Part shown: piece after piece, positions 1 to 11,500 of the stretch
Numbering within the stretch: the first letter of the stretch is position 1
How the letters are laid out: every line of letters begins with the position of its first letter
From: Ambrosia x helenae
Lineage: Eukaryota > Streptophyta > Magnoliopsida > Asterales > Asteraceae
Length of the DNA: 64,000 nucleotides
Direction: 5' to 3'
Assembly (NCBI GenBank): GCA_030844895.1
Contig: CM061230.1
Location: 6,736,705 to 6,800,704 of the forward strand
Translations under genes and position numbers: made by a program
The notes under the pieces: model-generated
The model's database searches: none
Seen by the model: only the letters and a program-made list of their open reading frames with translations
What the model was told of the DNA's origin: nothing

Positions 1-159
1 ACCTTTCAAACAACTGTTAACGATAAATCTCCACCATAAATATTTACTCATAATTGTCATAAGTTACCGTGTATTGTTCCTATATTTATGTTGTATATTT
101 GTTTATATATCAAATCAATACAGAAGCATATTCAAGGTGAAATTTATCAAAGGCTAATA

Positions 160-369
160 ACAACAAACTTGTCAACACCTGTAGAGTTTATTGCATCTTC
201 TGCATTGGTGGGTCTCAATTTGTCCAATAATCATCTTAGAGGAGGCATTCCAAACAAAATAGGACACCTGACAGCGTTAAATTATCTCGATTTATCAAGA
301 AACGATTTGGATGGGTCGTTCCCTAGTTGCTTACCACTAAGTATTTTACGACTCGGATTCATCAATTGA
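160..369 (+). pseudogene. RLP gene fragment (late LRRs)
   Basis: The stretch reads VGLNLSNNHLRGGIPNKIG and then LNYLDLSRNDLDGSFPS, two consecutive plant-type LRRs. They correspond closely to the LRRs after the island domain of the intact RLP at 54298-57087 (DNA around 56530-56690). The frame stays open to a stop at 367-369, but the LRR match ends near 337. It then runs into sequence matching the region 1.1 kb downstream of the intact RLP (about 58205), so the C-terminus, transmembrane part and immediate 3' flank are missing. Upstream codons from about 88 are open but not recognisably RLP. This is a 3' remnant of a neighbouring RLP paralogue whose body lies outside the window. Confidence 0.85.
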
Positions 370-1682
370 GTAATTTGCGTGTTCACTGTAATTGAAATGC
401 TGAATTTGTAGTTGAAAAAATGTTGAATACTACTTACTAAGGGTACAGACCCAAAAGTACGTTTTTTTGTCAAGCATGTTACAAGTTCTTCTCTCACGTG
501 AATTGGACTTATTTTAGTTTTGTGTCGATTGTATAGCTTAGAATTTTTATAAATTAAAAAAAAACATAAACAACAAAAACCTTACCCATAAAATTAAAAA
601 AAAAAGTTGGATAACGTTCAAACGGGTCATCTTTAATTTTGAGCCATAACAATTTATAACAATTTAACGATATTAAATATAATAACGCATTTTTCTTGTG
701 CGTGTCGTTGGGGCGTTGACTTACAAGTGGTGTCAAGACTTATGACCACAAGTCACATACACATGTTTGCCATGTATATGAATTCAATGTTATCAACTTG
801 TCTAAATTCAAACATTCATTAATAATGAATTAGTTATCTAATCACTGAGTGCCTGGTGATAGGCCTGTCAAAATTGGTGGGTTAAGTAATGGGTAAAACA
901 ATTTATGAGAATTTAACAAATTGGTTGATTTGGGGTCAAAATGGTTTCACCAATGGGTGGCGGTGACAGGCTGTAATGGTGATGACGGTGGTAGAGTGGT
1001 GGTAGTTGCAGTGGTGGCGGCGATGGTGTCGGTGACAAGGAATAGGTGATAGAGACAAACAATGATCATGTGTGGTGTTAACTCGCGTGGACTCTTTTTA
1101 AATAAACAAAATTTTATAATAACGACCCATTTGGACCGGTAACTAATTTAAGTAGATCTAAATGGACCCAAATTGACCCGTTGACTAGTTTGATGTGAAC
1201 CATATTGACCGATTTACAATTTATTTTTGCCCAAATCAACCCATTCTTAAAAAACAAAACATGATTACCACCAATAACGAGTGATGTTATACTTTAATTT
1301 TTGATATTTAAGTTACTTTTAACAATTTCACATTCCATCATAATATAGATCTCCATATTTAGCTTTATTTTCAATTTAAACATCTAAATCAATTTTGTAT
1401 ATAGTATCGAACTTTATTTTCATACATCTTAGGGAAAATGTTAAGGTCTTTGCTAGTGACGAAGCTTGGTTCTCCAAACGGTGGGGGCCGAACTCAATTT
1501 TTTCCGATCGTTAGTGGCAAATCGGTGGGGCTGGACTCAACCCGAACTCAATTTACCTACGAAAATCGCAAAATTCTACCCCAACGCCGAAAATCGGTGG
1601 GGGCCAGGGCACCCCTAGCCCGCACGATGCTTCGCCCCTGGGCTTTGCAAAACGCTTCCAATGAATATAAAATGTGAGCTTA

Positions 1683-2018
1683 GGGGAATTGGATTTTATT
1701 AACCTAAATTATTCGAAATTGGTCGTTGGCACCCCAAATTAAAAAATTAGCCATATATAACTTGTACTATTAACCTATTAGATTTTGGTACCCAATTTGG
1801 GTTAAGTCACTAACCAGTTAGATTGGGGGTGCCACATCAGCATGCCACGCCAGATTGGGGGTGTCACGTCAGCCAAAACACTTACTGGGTTAGTAACTTA
1901 ACCCAAATTCGGTGTCATAATAGAATAGGTTAATAGTACAGGTTATATATGCCTTTTTTTAGTTTGCGGTGCCAAGGGCCAATTTCAAATAGTTAAGGTT
2001 ATTAAGATTCAATTCCCC
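1683..2018. mobile_element. Fold-back MITE, copy A
   Basis: It begins GGGGAATTGGATTTTATTAA and ends with the imperfect reverse complement (gattcaattcccc). The whole element is a long imperfect palindrome with its centre near 1850 (cacatcagcatgccacgcc). It is flanked by TA on both sides. The orthologous position in copy C (about 60355) reads gcttaatttatat with no insert, so the ends and the TA target duplication are supported by an empty site. A TA target suggests the Tc1/mariner group, but the terminal sequence is not classical Stowaway, so the superfamily is left open. Confidence 0.75.
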
Positions 2019-2442
2019 TAGTTTATATATATATATGTATGAAAGAAAATTTTGATCATAATGATACATTTTGAAGAGAGGTTCCATTATTGACTTCAAA
2101 GTCTTTGTGTGAAGAAAAAGAAAAAGAAAAAGAGAGGAGGACCCAAAGAACACGGGTTTGTGGGTAGAAATTTCAAGTCTTCTATTACAATAAGTTTTTG
2201 TTAATTATTAATAGAGGAAATGGATTTAATTACTCTCAACTTTCACCTATTCGCGGATAATACTTCCAGCTTTCACTTTGGTCATTAGCACTCCAACTTG
2301 CAACTTATTTTGTTCCATCACCCCAAATTAACGGAGGTCTAACCTGGTTAGTCTTCGTGACAAAAATGTAAAAACCTAAACTTAAAGAACAATCTACGTG
2401 GCAAAAATGTAAAAACCTAAACTTAAAGGACCTTTTTGAAAC

Positions 2443-2485
<43 letters not shown>
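2443..2485. repeat. (TTA)n microsatellite
   Basis: About 14 uninterrupted TTA units inside the TIR element. The equivalent run in copy B is at 22892-22941. Confidence 0.95.
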
Positions 2486-2486
<1 letters not shown>

Positions 2487-3032
2487 AATCCCAAACACAA
2501 CCCGCTCTTCTTCTATTGGTGACAAACCCCCCTCCCCTTTCTTCTTATTCTTCGGTGACAAACCACCCTCATCATCCCCCAAGAACCACCGCCTCCACCG
2601 TCATCCCTCACAACCACCGTCTCCCTCGGTCGCCCCCAATAACCATCATCTCCCTCGTCACGCCCAACAACCATCATGTCCCCCATCACCTCTACAACCA
2701 CCATCTCCACCCATCACTCCAACACAACGTATCTAAAACAAACCCGTCACCCGATAAACATTAATTTAAAAAATGGAGGTTTGAATTTAGGGGTTTATTT
2801 CGAAAGAATCAACAGATTTGTAATCGGGGGTTGTAACCGGAGGTGTCGAAAGAATCAACAGACTTGTAACCGGAGGTTTGAATTTGGTGGTTTATTTTGA
2901 ATTTAGGGTTTTGTTGGTGTAGGAGATGAACTCGTGTGGAGGCAGAAGAAGAAAGAGGGGGAGGGGGGGGTTGTTTGGAATTTATAAAATAAAAAAAAAC
3001 TAATAATAGTTTTTTAATACATAATAATAATA

Positions 3033-3168
3033 ATAACAATAACAATAACAATAACAATAACAATAACAATAACAATAACAATAACAATAACAATAACAAT
3101 AACAATAACAATAACAATAACAATAACAATAACAATAACAATAACAATAACAATAACAATAACAATAA
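3033..3168. repeat. (AACAAT)n hexamer expansion
   Basis: About 22 to 23 nearly perfect AACAAT units. Reading this on the minus strand yields artificial poly-Leu or Ile-Val runs that are not genes. Copy B of the same transposon (23500-23560) has only short AAT/AAC triplet runs here, so the hexamer expansion is specific to copy A. Confidence 0.95.
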
Positions 3169-3500
3169 TGATAATAATACTAATAATAATAATAAATTTT
3201 TTGAAAAGGTCCCTTAAGTTTAGGTTTTTTACATTTTTGCCACGTAGACAAACCAAGTTAGACATCCGTTAGTTTGGGGTGATGGAACAAACTAAGTTGC
3301 AAGTTGGGATTGCTATTGGTCAAAGTGAAAGTTGGGAGTATTACCTGCCAATAGGCGATAGTTGGGAGTATTTAAATCCATTTCCTCTAATTTTTAAACC
3401 ACATTTGTTAATATCAATAACCCATTAGTTTATCATAAGAATTCATCTTTACATTTCATTCTTTTAATAGCTTAAATTGAGTTGCAGGGTTGAATAAAGG

Positions 3501-3540
3501 GAAATCAATGGAGTTTGGGCTTTGGGGCTACATTTCACGT
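3501..3540 (+). pseudogene. RLP start-codon relic, copy A
   Basis: The text around 3501-3535 (gaaatcaatggagtttgggc, then tttggggctac) matches the start of the intact RLP (ttatcaatggggtttggggctcc at 54303). The preceding 100 bases (aattcatctttacatttcat, gcttaaattgag) match the RLP leader at 54225-54280. Similarity stops within about 15 codons and the sequence passes through a hairpin into satellite. This is the 5' edge of a destroyed RLP copy. Confidence 0.7.
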
Positions 3541-3560
3541 TCAAAAACTCAATGTCAAAA

Positions 3561-3668
3561 GACAGGATTCCAATATTTTTCTGGGATCACATCCAACTCA
3601 CCCAACAATAGGGGTGGTGTTCGGGGTTTAGGTTGGTAACCCACCCTCAAACACCACCCCTATTGTTA
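3561..3668. other. Placeholder for array 1 extent (3668-10033)
   Basis: Array 1 runs from 3668 to 10033 and resumes at 11752 after a Copia insertion. See the higher-order repeat and the two array entries for content; this line only records the outer limits. Confidence 0.5.
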
Positions 3669-6600
3669 GGTCTACAAATTATGTGTTCTTGATAGAGCAG
3701 GGTTTATAAATTACGTGTTTTTCTTGATAGAAATTGAGGTATTAATTTCCAAATCTTTTTATAAGGAAAATGTAAAACAGAGCAGGTCTACAAATTGCGT
3801 ATTCTTCTTGATAGAAATTGAGGTATTGACTTCCAAATCTTTCTATGAGGAAAATGAAAAAACAATGCAGGGTCTACAAATTACGTGTTGTTCTTGATAG
3901 AAATTGAGGAATTGACTTCCAAGTTTTTCTATGTGGAAAATGAAAAACCGAGAAGGGTTTGCAAATTACGTGTTCATCTAAATAGAAATAAAGGTATTGG
4001 CTTCCAAGTCTTTCTATGAAGAAATGAAAAACAAAGTGGGTCTACAAGTATCGTGTTCTTCTTGATAGAAATTGAGATACTGACTTCCAAGTCTTTCTAT
4101 GAGGAAAACTAAAATAGAGTAGGGTCTACAAATTACGTGTTCTTCTCGATGAAAATTGAGGTATTGACTTCCAAGTCTTTCTAGGATGAAAATTAAAAAC
4201 AGAGTAGGGTCTACAAATTACGTGTTCTTCTTGATAGAAATTGAGGTATTGACTTCCAAGGCTTTCTATGAGGAAAATGAAAAATGGAGAAGGGTCTACA
4301 AATTATGTGTTATTCTTGATAGAAATTGAGGTATCGTCTTCGAGCTCTTACTATGAAGAAAATGAAAACCAGAGTAGGGTCAACAGTTACGTGGTCTTCT
4401 TGATAGAGATTTAGGTATTGACTTCCAAGTCATTTTATAAAGAAAATGAAAAACAGAGCATGGTCTACTAATTACGTGTTCTTCTTGACAAAAATATAGG
4501 TATCGACTTTTAATTATTTCTATGAGGAAAATTAAAAACAGAGTAGGGTCTACAAATTACGTGTTCATCTTGATAGAAATTGAGATATTGATTTCAAAGT
4601 CTTTGTATGAGGAAACTGAAAAACATTGCAGGGTCTACAAATTGCGTGTTCTTGATATAAATTGAGGTATTGGCCTCCAAGTCTTTCTACGACGAACATG
4701 AAAAATGGAGTAGGGTCCATAAATTACGCGTTCTTCTTCATAGAAATCTAAGACAGGATTCCAATATTTTTCTGGGATCACATCCAACTCACCCAACAAT
4801 AGGGGTGGTGTTCGGGGTTTAGGTTGGTAACCCACCCTCAAACACCACCCCTATTGTTAGGTCTACAAATTATGTGTTCTTGATAGAGCAGGGTTTATAA
4901 ATTACGTGTTTTTCTTGATAGAAATTGAGGTATTAATTTCCAAATCTTTTTATAAGGAAAATGTAAAACAGAGCAGGTCTACAAATTGCGTATTCTTCTT
5001 GATAGAAATTGAGGTATTGACTTCCAAATCTTTCTATGAGGAAAATGAAAAAACAATGCAGGGTCTACAAATTACGTGTTGTTCTTGATAGAAATTGAGG
5101 AATTGACTTCCAAGTTTTTCTATGTGGAAAATGAAAAACCGAGAAGGGTTTGCAAATTACGTGTTCATCTAAATAGAAATAAAGGTATTGGCTTCCAAGT
5201 CTTTCTATGAAGAAATGAAAAACAAAGTGGGTCTACAAGTATCGTGTTCTTCTTGATAGAAATTGAGATACTGACTTCCAAGTCTTTCTATGAGGAAAAC
5301 TAAAATAGAGTAGGGTCTACAAATTACGTGTTCTTCTCGATGAAAATTGAGGTATTGACTTCCAAGTCTTTCTAGGATGAAAATTAAAAACAGAGTAGGG
5401 TCTACAAATTACGTGTTCTTCTTGATAGAAATTGAGGTATTGACTTCCAAGGCTTTCTATGAGGAAAATGAAAAATGGAGAAGGGTCTACAAATTATGTG
5501 TTATTCTTGATAGAAATTGAGGTATCGTCTTCCAGCTCTTACTATGAAGAAAATGAAAACCAGAGTAGGGTCAACAGTTACGTGGTCTTCTTGATAGAGA
5601 TTTAGGTATTGACTTCCAAGTCATTTTATAAAGAAAATGAAAAACAGAGCATGGTCTACTAATTACGTGTTCTTCTTGACAAAAATATAGGTATCGACTT
5701 TTAATTATTTCTATGAGGAAAATTAAAAACAGAGTAGGGTCTACAAATTACGTGTTCATCTTGATAGAAATTGAGATATTGATTTCAAAGTCTTTGTATG
5801 AGGAAACTGAAAAACATTGCAGGGTCTACAAATTGCGTGTTCTTCTTGATATAAATTGAGGTATTGGCCTCCAAGTCTTTCTACGACGAACATGAAAAAT
5901 GGAGTAGGGTCCATAAATTACGCGTTCTTCTTCATAGAAATCTAAGACAGGATTCCAATATTTTTCTGGGATCACATCCAATTCACCCAACAATAGGGGT
6001 GGTGTTCGGGGTTTAGGTTGGTAACCCACCCTCAAACACCACCCCTATTGTTAGGTCTACAAATTATGTGTTCTTGATAGAGCAGGGTTTATAAATTACG
6101 TGTTTTTCTTGATAGAAATTGAGGTATTAATTTCCAAATCTTTTTATAAGGAAAATGTAAAACAGAGCAGGTCTACAAATTGCGTATTCTTCTTGATAGA
6201 AATTGAGGTATTGACTTCCAAATCTTTCTATGAGGAAAATGAAAAAACAATGCAGGGTCTACAAATTACGTGTTGTTCTTGATAGAAATTGAGGAATTGA
6301 CTTCCAAGTTTTTCTATGTGGAAAATGAAAAACCGAGAAGGGTTTGCAAATTACGTGTTCATCTAAATAGAAATAAAGGTATTGGCTTCCAAGTCTTTCT
6401 ATGAAGAAAATGAAAAACAAAGTGGGTCTACAAGTATCGTGTTCTTGATAGAAATTGAGATACTGACTTCCAAGTCTTTCTATGAGGAAAACTAAAATAG
6501 AGTAGGGTCTACAAATTACGTGTTCTTCTCGATGAAAATTGAGGTATTGACTTCCAAGTCTTTCTAGGATGAAAATTAAAAACAGAGTAGGGTCTACAAA

Positions 6601-9521
6601 TTACGTGTTCTTCTTGATAGAAATTGAGGTATTGACTTCCAAGGCTTTCTATGAGGAAAATGAAAAATGGAGAAGGGTCTACAAATTATGTGTTATTCTT
6701 GATAGAAATTGAGGTATCGTCTTCCAGCTCTTACTATGAAGAAAATGAAAACCAGAGTAGGGTCAACAGTTACGTGGTCTTCTTGATAGAGATTTAGGTA
6801 TTGACTTCCAAGTCATTTTATAAAGAAAATGAAAAACAGAGCATGGTCTACTAATTACGTGTTCTTCTTGACAAAAATATAGGTATCGACTTTTAATTAT
6901 TTCTATGAGGAAAATTAAAAACAGAGTAGGGTCTACAAATTACGTGTTCATCTTGATAGAAATTGAGATATTGATTTCAAAGTCTTTGTATGAGGAAACT
7001 GAAAAACATTGCAGGGTCTACAAATTGCGTGTTCTTCTTGATATAAATTGAGGTATTGGCCTCCAAGTCTTTCTACGACGAACATGAAAAATGGAGTAGG
7101 GTCCATAAATTACGCGTTCTTCTTCATAGAAATCTAAGACAGGATTCCAATATTTTTCTGGGATCACATCCAATTCACCCAACAATAGGGGTGGTGTTCG
7201 GGGTTTAGGTTGGTAACCCACCCTCAAACACCACCCCTATTGTTAGGTCTACAAATTATGTGTTCTTGATAGAGCAGGTTTATAAATTACGTGTTTTTCT
7301 TGATAGAAATTGAGGTATTAATTTCCAAATCTTTTTATAAGGAAAATGTAAAACAGAGCAGGTCTACAAATTGCGTATTCTTCTTGATAGAAATTGAGGT
7401 ATTGACTTCCAAATCTTTCTATGAGGAAAATGAAAAAACAATGCAGGGTCTACAAATTACGTGTTGTTCTTGATAGAAATTGAGGAATTGACTTCCAAGT
7501 TTTTCTATGTGGAAAATGAAAAACCGAGAAGGGTTTGCAAATTACGTGTTCATCTAAATAGAAATAAAGGTATTGGCTTCCAAGTCTTTCTATGAAGAAA
7601 ATGAAAAACAAAGTGGGTCTACAAGTATCGTGTTCTTGATAGAAATTGAGATACTGACTTCCAAGTCTTTCTATGAGGAAAACTAAAATAGAGTAGGGTC
7701 TACAAATTACGTGTTCTTCTCGATGAAAATTGAGGTATTGACTTCCAAGTCTTTCTAGGATGAAAATTAAAAACAGAGTAGGGTCTACAAATTACGTGTT
7801 CTTCTTGATAGAAATTGAGGTATTGACTTCCAAGGCTTTCTATGAGGAAAATGAAAAATGGAGAAGGGTCTACAAATTATGTGTTATTCTTGATAGAAAT
7901 TGAGGTATCGTCTTCCAGCTCTTACTATGAAGAAAATGAAAACCAGAGTAGGGTCAACAGTTACGTGGTCTTCTTGATAGAGATTTAGGTATTGACTTCC
8001 AAGTCATTTTATAAAGAAAATGAAAAACAGAGCATGGTCTACTAATTACGTGTTCTTCTTGACAAAAATATAGGTATCGACTTTTAATTATTTCTATGAG
8101 GAAAATTAAAAACAGAGTAGGGTCTACAAATTACGTGTTCATCTTGATAGAAATTGAGATATTGATTTCAAAGTCTTTGTATGAGGAAACTGAAAAACAT
8201 TGCAGGGTCTACAAATTGCGTGTTCTTCTTGATATAAATTGAGGTATTGGCCTCCAAGTCTTTCTACGACGAACATGAAAAATGGAGTAGGGTCCATAAA
8301 TTACGCGTTCTTCTTCATAGAAATCTAAGACAGGATTCCAATATTTTTCTGGGATCACATCCAATTCACCCAACAATAGGGGTGGTGTTCGGGGTTTAGG
8401 TTGGTAACCCACCCTCAAACACCACCCCTATTGTTAGGTCTACAAATTATGTGTTCTTGATAGAGCAGGGTTTATAAATTACGTGTTTTTCTTGATAGAA
8501 ATTGAGGTATTAATTTCCAAATCTTTTTATAAGGAAAATGTAAAACAGAGCAGGTCTACAAATTGCGTATTCTTCTTGATAGAAATTGAGGTATTGACTT
8601 CCAAATCTTTCTATGAGGAAAATGAAAAAACAATGCAGGGTCTACAAATTACGTGTTGTTCTTGATAGAAATTGAGGAATTGACTTCCAAGTTTTTCTAT
8701 GTGGAAAATGAAAAACCGAGAAGGGTTTGCAAATTACGTGTTCATCTAAATAGAAATAAAGGTATTGGCTTCCAAGTCTTTCTATGAAGAAAATGAAAAA
8801 CAAAGTGGGTCTACAAGTATCGTGTTCTTGATAGAAATTGAGATACTGACTTCCAAGTCTTTCTATGAGGAAAACTAAAATAGAGTAGGGTCTACAAATT
8901 ACGTGTTCTTCTCGATGAAAATTGAGGTATTGACTTCCAAGTCTTTCTAGGATGAAAATTAAAAACAGAGTAGGGTCTACAAATTACGTGTTCTTCTTGA
9001 TAGAAATTGAGGTATTGACTTCCAAGGCTTTCTATGAGGAAAATGAAAAATGGAGAAGGGTCTACAAATTATGTGTTATTCTTGATAGAAATTGAGGTAT
9101 CGTCTTCCAGCTCTTACTATGAAGAAAATGAAAACCAGAGTAGGGTCAACAGTTACGTGGTCTTCTTGATAGAGATTTAGGTATTGACTTCCAAGTCATT
9201 TTATAAAGAAAATGAAAAACAGAGCATGGTCTACTAATTACGTGTTCTTCTTGACAAAAATATAGGTATCGACTTTTAATTATTTCTATGAGGAAAATTA
9301 AAAACAGAGTAGGGTCTACAAATTACGTGTTCATCTTGATAGAAATTGAGATATTGATTTCAAAGTCTTTGTATGAGGAAACTGAAAAACATTGCAGGGT
9401 CTACAAATTGCGTGTTCTTCTTGATATAAATTGAGGTATTGGCCTCCAAGTCTTTCTACGACGAACATGAAAAATGGAGTAGGGTCCATAAATTACGCGT
9501 TCTTCTTCATAGAAATCTAAG
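3562..9521. repeat. Five-copy higher-order tandem repeat (1.19 kb)
   Basis: Five nearly identical units begin with acaggattccaatattttt at 3562, 4753, 5947, 7139 and 8330 (lengths 1191, 1194, 1192, 1191, 1192). Each contains about 13 to 14 diverged ~85-bp monomers plus about 95 bp of non-satellite sequence with a hairpin. Unit 1 lacks a ctt that units 2-5 have (about 4650). Units 3-5 gain an A (gaagaaaatg instead of gaagaaatg) and lose a ctt (tcgtgttcttgatag). Unit 4 loses a G (agcaggttta). These indels account for every length difference. Open frames of 60-69 codons inside each unit repeat only because the DNA repeats. Confidence 0.97.
3604..3667. repeat. Perfect 18-bp inverted repeat (hairpin)
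   Basis: The arms aacaataggggtggtgtt (3604-3621) and its exact reverse complement (3650-3667) enclose a 28-nt loop. The hairpin lies exactly at the junction between unique RLP-flank sequence and the satellite. It recurs in each higher-order unit (4795, 5989, 7181, 8372) and in copy B (23960-24023). In copy C only a degenerate left arm remains (about 60810). Confidence 0.95.
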
Positions 9522-10033
9522 TATTGACTTCCAGGTCTTTCTAAGAGGAAAATTAAAAACAAAGTAAGGTCTAAAAATTACGTATTCTTCTGGATAGAAA
9601 TTGAGGTATTGACTTCCAAATCTTTTTACGAGGAAAATGAAAAACAGCGCAGGGTTTACAAATTACGGGTTCTTCTTTAAATAAACTGAGGTACTGACTT
9701 TCAAGTCTTTTTGTGAGGAAATGAAAAACAGAGAGGGTCTACAAATTTCGTATTCTTCTTTATAGAAACTGAGGTATTGACTTCCAAATCTTTTTGTGAG
9801 GAAAATGAAAAACAGAGCAGGGTCTACAAATTATGTGTTCTTAATAGAAATTGAGGTATTAACTTCCAAGTCTTTTTATGAGGAAAATGAAAAACAGAGC
9901 AGGGTTTACAAATTACGGGTTCTTCTTTAAATAAACTGAGGTATTGACTTTCAAGTCTTTTGGTGAGGAAATGAAAAACAGAGAGGGTCTACAAATTACG
10001 TCTTCTTCTTTATAGAAACTGAGGTATTGACTA
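9522..10033. repeat. 85-bp satellite, array 1, distal part
   Basis: About six monomers that continue from the fifth higher-order unit without a break. Monomer consensus landmarks: gaaattgaggtattgacttc, caagtctttctatgaggaaa, atgaaaaacagagcagggtc, tacaaattacgtgttcttct. Unit length is 84-86 bp, so a reading frame is not maintained across units. At 9521 the text aaatctaagtattgacttcc replaces the aaatctaagacaggattcc seen at the other unit ends, marking the original, unduplicated array. The array ends inside a monomer at a truncated LTR. Confidence 0.95.
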
Positions 10034-10212
10034 TTAGCCGATCAATTAGCAGCATAATTTGCACCATAGTTATTATCCTTTATTATCTTCTATATTTATG
10101 CTTTTTAGATATGGTATGTTACCATGTATGGTGGTAGGTAGTTATAAGGCTCATGATTATAAATAATGTACATTCTCAATTGTATCAATCAATAATTCAA
10201 TAGAAATTATCA
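10034..10212 (+). mobile_element. Copia LTR (5'-truncated)
   Basis: The stretch ends with caatagaaattatca immediately before a primer-binding site, as the right end of a 5' LTR should. The left end does not begin with TG (ttagccgatcaattagc) and abuts a satellite monomer, so the LTR start is missing. No second LTR is present. Confidence 0.6.
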
Positions 10213-10224
10213 TGGTATCAAAGC
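10213..10224 (+). other. tRNA-Met primer-binding site
   Basis: TGGTATCAAAGC directly follows the LTR. It is one base off the common plant Copia primer site TGGTATCAGAGC, complementary to the initiator methionine tRNA. Confidence 0.8.
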
Positions 10225-10239
10225 CATTTGTTTAAAACC

Positions 10240-11500
10240 TTTCTGCCGAAAAATATTTTTTCTTCTTCTTTCTGTGTGTTTTTCGAAACAATCTTCATAA
10301 CAGATAATCAATCTTCTTCCCCAGCCGATGCACCCACAAAATCCCTCCACCCCGTTTACACCTTTACTAACATCCAGAATAAGGTTCGTGTCCTCGATGG
10401 CGACAAGGTCACGTATTCGGATTGGGTTAAACTCTTCCGGCAACATGCCCTTGCCTGTGATGTGTTATCTCACATTGATGGATCCGAACCCCGCCAAATC
10501 TGATCCGACTTACGAGTCTTGGTCAAAAATTGACGCCATTGTCCTCCGATGGATACTTGGCACCCTATCCGATTCCTATGTCAAACGGGTCATTGACAAT
10601 GTAGGCACTGCTCAACAAGCGTGGGATCGGCTTCATACCGTTTTCCTAAACAACAAAAACGCACGTGCCGCCACCCTTGAACATGCTTTCACCACAACCA
10701 CTATGGCCTCTTGTTCGTCTCTAAACCACTATTTTCAACGGATGAAGGATCATGCAGACCAACTTAATGACGTAGATCACCCGGTCACTGAATCCCGTTT
10801 GGTCCTTCAAATGGTTACCGGTCTACCGCAAGAGTATGATACGGTTGCTTCGTTTATTACCCAAGCCGAGAAGTCATGGGACGATGCTCGCGACATGATT
10901 GAATGCGAACAACGCCGCCAAGCCGCTAGACAATCCCTCCAAACCGCCCTCACTGTCACCAATGCACCAAATCCTAACACCAACCCTTCTCCAAACTCGA
11001 ACCCATCCACTCCTCAATCTTTCCATCCGGCCAAACCTATGATAACCGGACCCAAAACCAATACCGTGGTAGAGGCCGCAGCCGTAACTCCTACCGGGGA
11101 CGCGGTCGTGGTCGCACCAACTACTACACATACAACCCGTCACCCTATCCAAACAACCCGCCAACCAACCCAAACACTCCCTACTCGCCTTCATAGCCTA
11201 ACCAAAACAACCATAACCAACAGCCACCCTCCTACCCTTGGTGGGCCTATCCGCCCCCTTGCCCCCATCCAGCCCAAGCCCCTTGGTCATCCAGTTGGCC
11301 CAGGCCAGCCCACAACTCAACCCAACAGCCCGCAAACTCTACCCAGCAACCTAACAACCCACCCGGCTATGGCCTTACCCACCCGAACCCATCCTTCTCT
11401 TACCCACCTCCAACCGGTTACACTCCTTCACCCCCTATCGATCCCCTACAACCTACGGAACTTGGCACCGCTTTATCTGCCTTAACCCTCAATCAACCCA
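10240..11500 (+). pseudogene. Copia gag remnant
   Basis: Gag of a Ty1/Copia retrotransposon. Frame 1 (about 10300-10500) gives NIQNKVRVLDGDKVTYSDWV, the usual start of plant Copia gag. A frameshift near 10500 continues with YESWSKIDAIVLRWILGTLS, then TAQQAWDRLHTVFLNN and the MVTGLPQEYDTVASFI motif of the UBN2-type gag domain. A second shift near 11040 is needed to read the RG-rich tail (YRGRGRSRNSYRGRGRGR) and the proline/asparagine-rich linker. No initiator ATG is seen before the conserved part. Two or more frameshifts make it non-functional. An apparent 385-codon open frame here mixes real gag with out-of-frame sequence. Confidence 0.85.

Larger units (their letters stand above)
2212..3388. 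mobile_element. TIR element in copy A
   Basis: Terminal inverted repeats: TAGAGGAAATGGATTTAA at the left and the reverse complement (ttaaatccatttcctct) at the right. Both ends then continue as a long inverted repeat containing tgcaacttattttgttccatcacc and its complement. The target repeat is roughly 9 bp and imperfect (AATTATTAA / AATTTTTAA). It is absent from copy C, where the flanks join (aattattaataaacc near 60635). The interior is low-complexity: (TTA)n, CCACCATC-rich text and a long AACAAT hexamer run. No transposase is visible. A 9-bp target and long TIRs point to a non-autonomous Mutator-like element, by inference. Confidence 0.7.
340..3700 (+). repeat. Segmental copy A of RLP 5' flank
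   Basis: This stretch is repeated, diverged but collinear, at 21041-24030 (copy B) and 58205-60850 (copy C). Shared landmarks include the run around 690-840 (TGCGTGTCGTTGGGGCGTTG), a GGTGGCGGTGACGGGC-like stretch near 955-1030, a diverged 85-bp-like unit near 2085-2190 (attgacttcaaagtctttg) and, at its 3' end, a remnant of the RLP start codon region. Copy A carries two transposon insertions (1683-2018, 2212-3388) also present in B and absent from C. No coding potential beyond the start relic was seen. Short open frames here are simple-sequence or transposon artefacts. Confidence 0.85.

Noticed and set aside
2809..3265. Poly-leucine and Ile-Val open frames on the minus strand
   Set aside because: Pure translation of the AACAAT hexamer run.
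3715..8665. Repeated 60- to 69-codon open frames on both strands in the higher-order repeat
   Set aside because: They recur only because the DNA unit recurs. The ~85-bp period does not keep a frame between monomers, the frames end within a unit, and they have no domain or plausible start context.
10328..11485. A single 385-codon protein
   Set aside because: Only the middle part is real Copia gag. Both ends are out-of-frame readings next to frameshifts.
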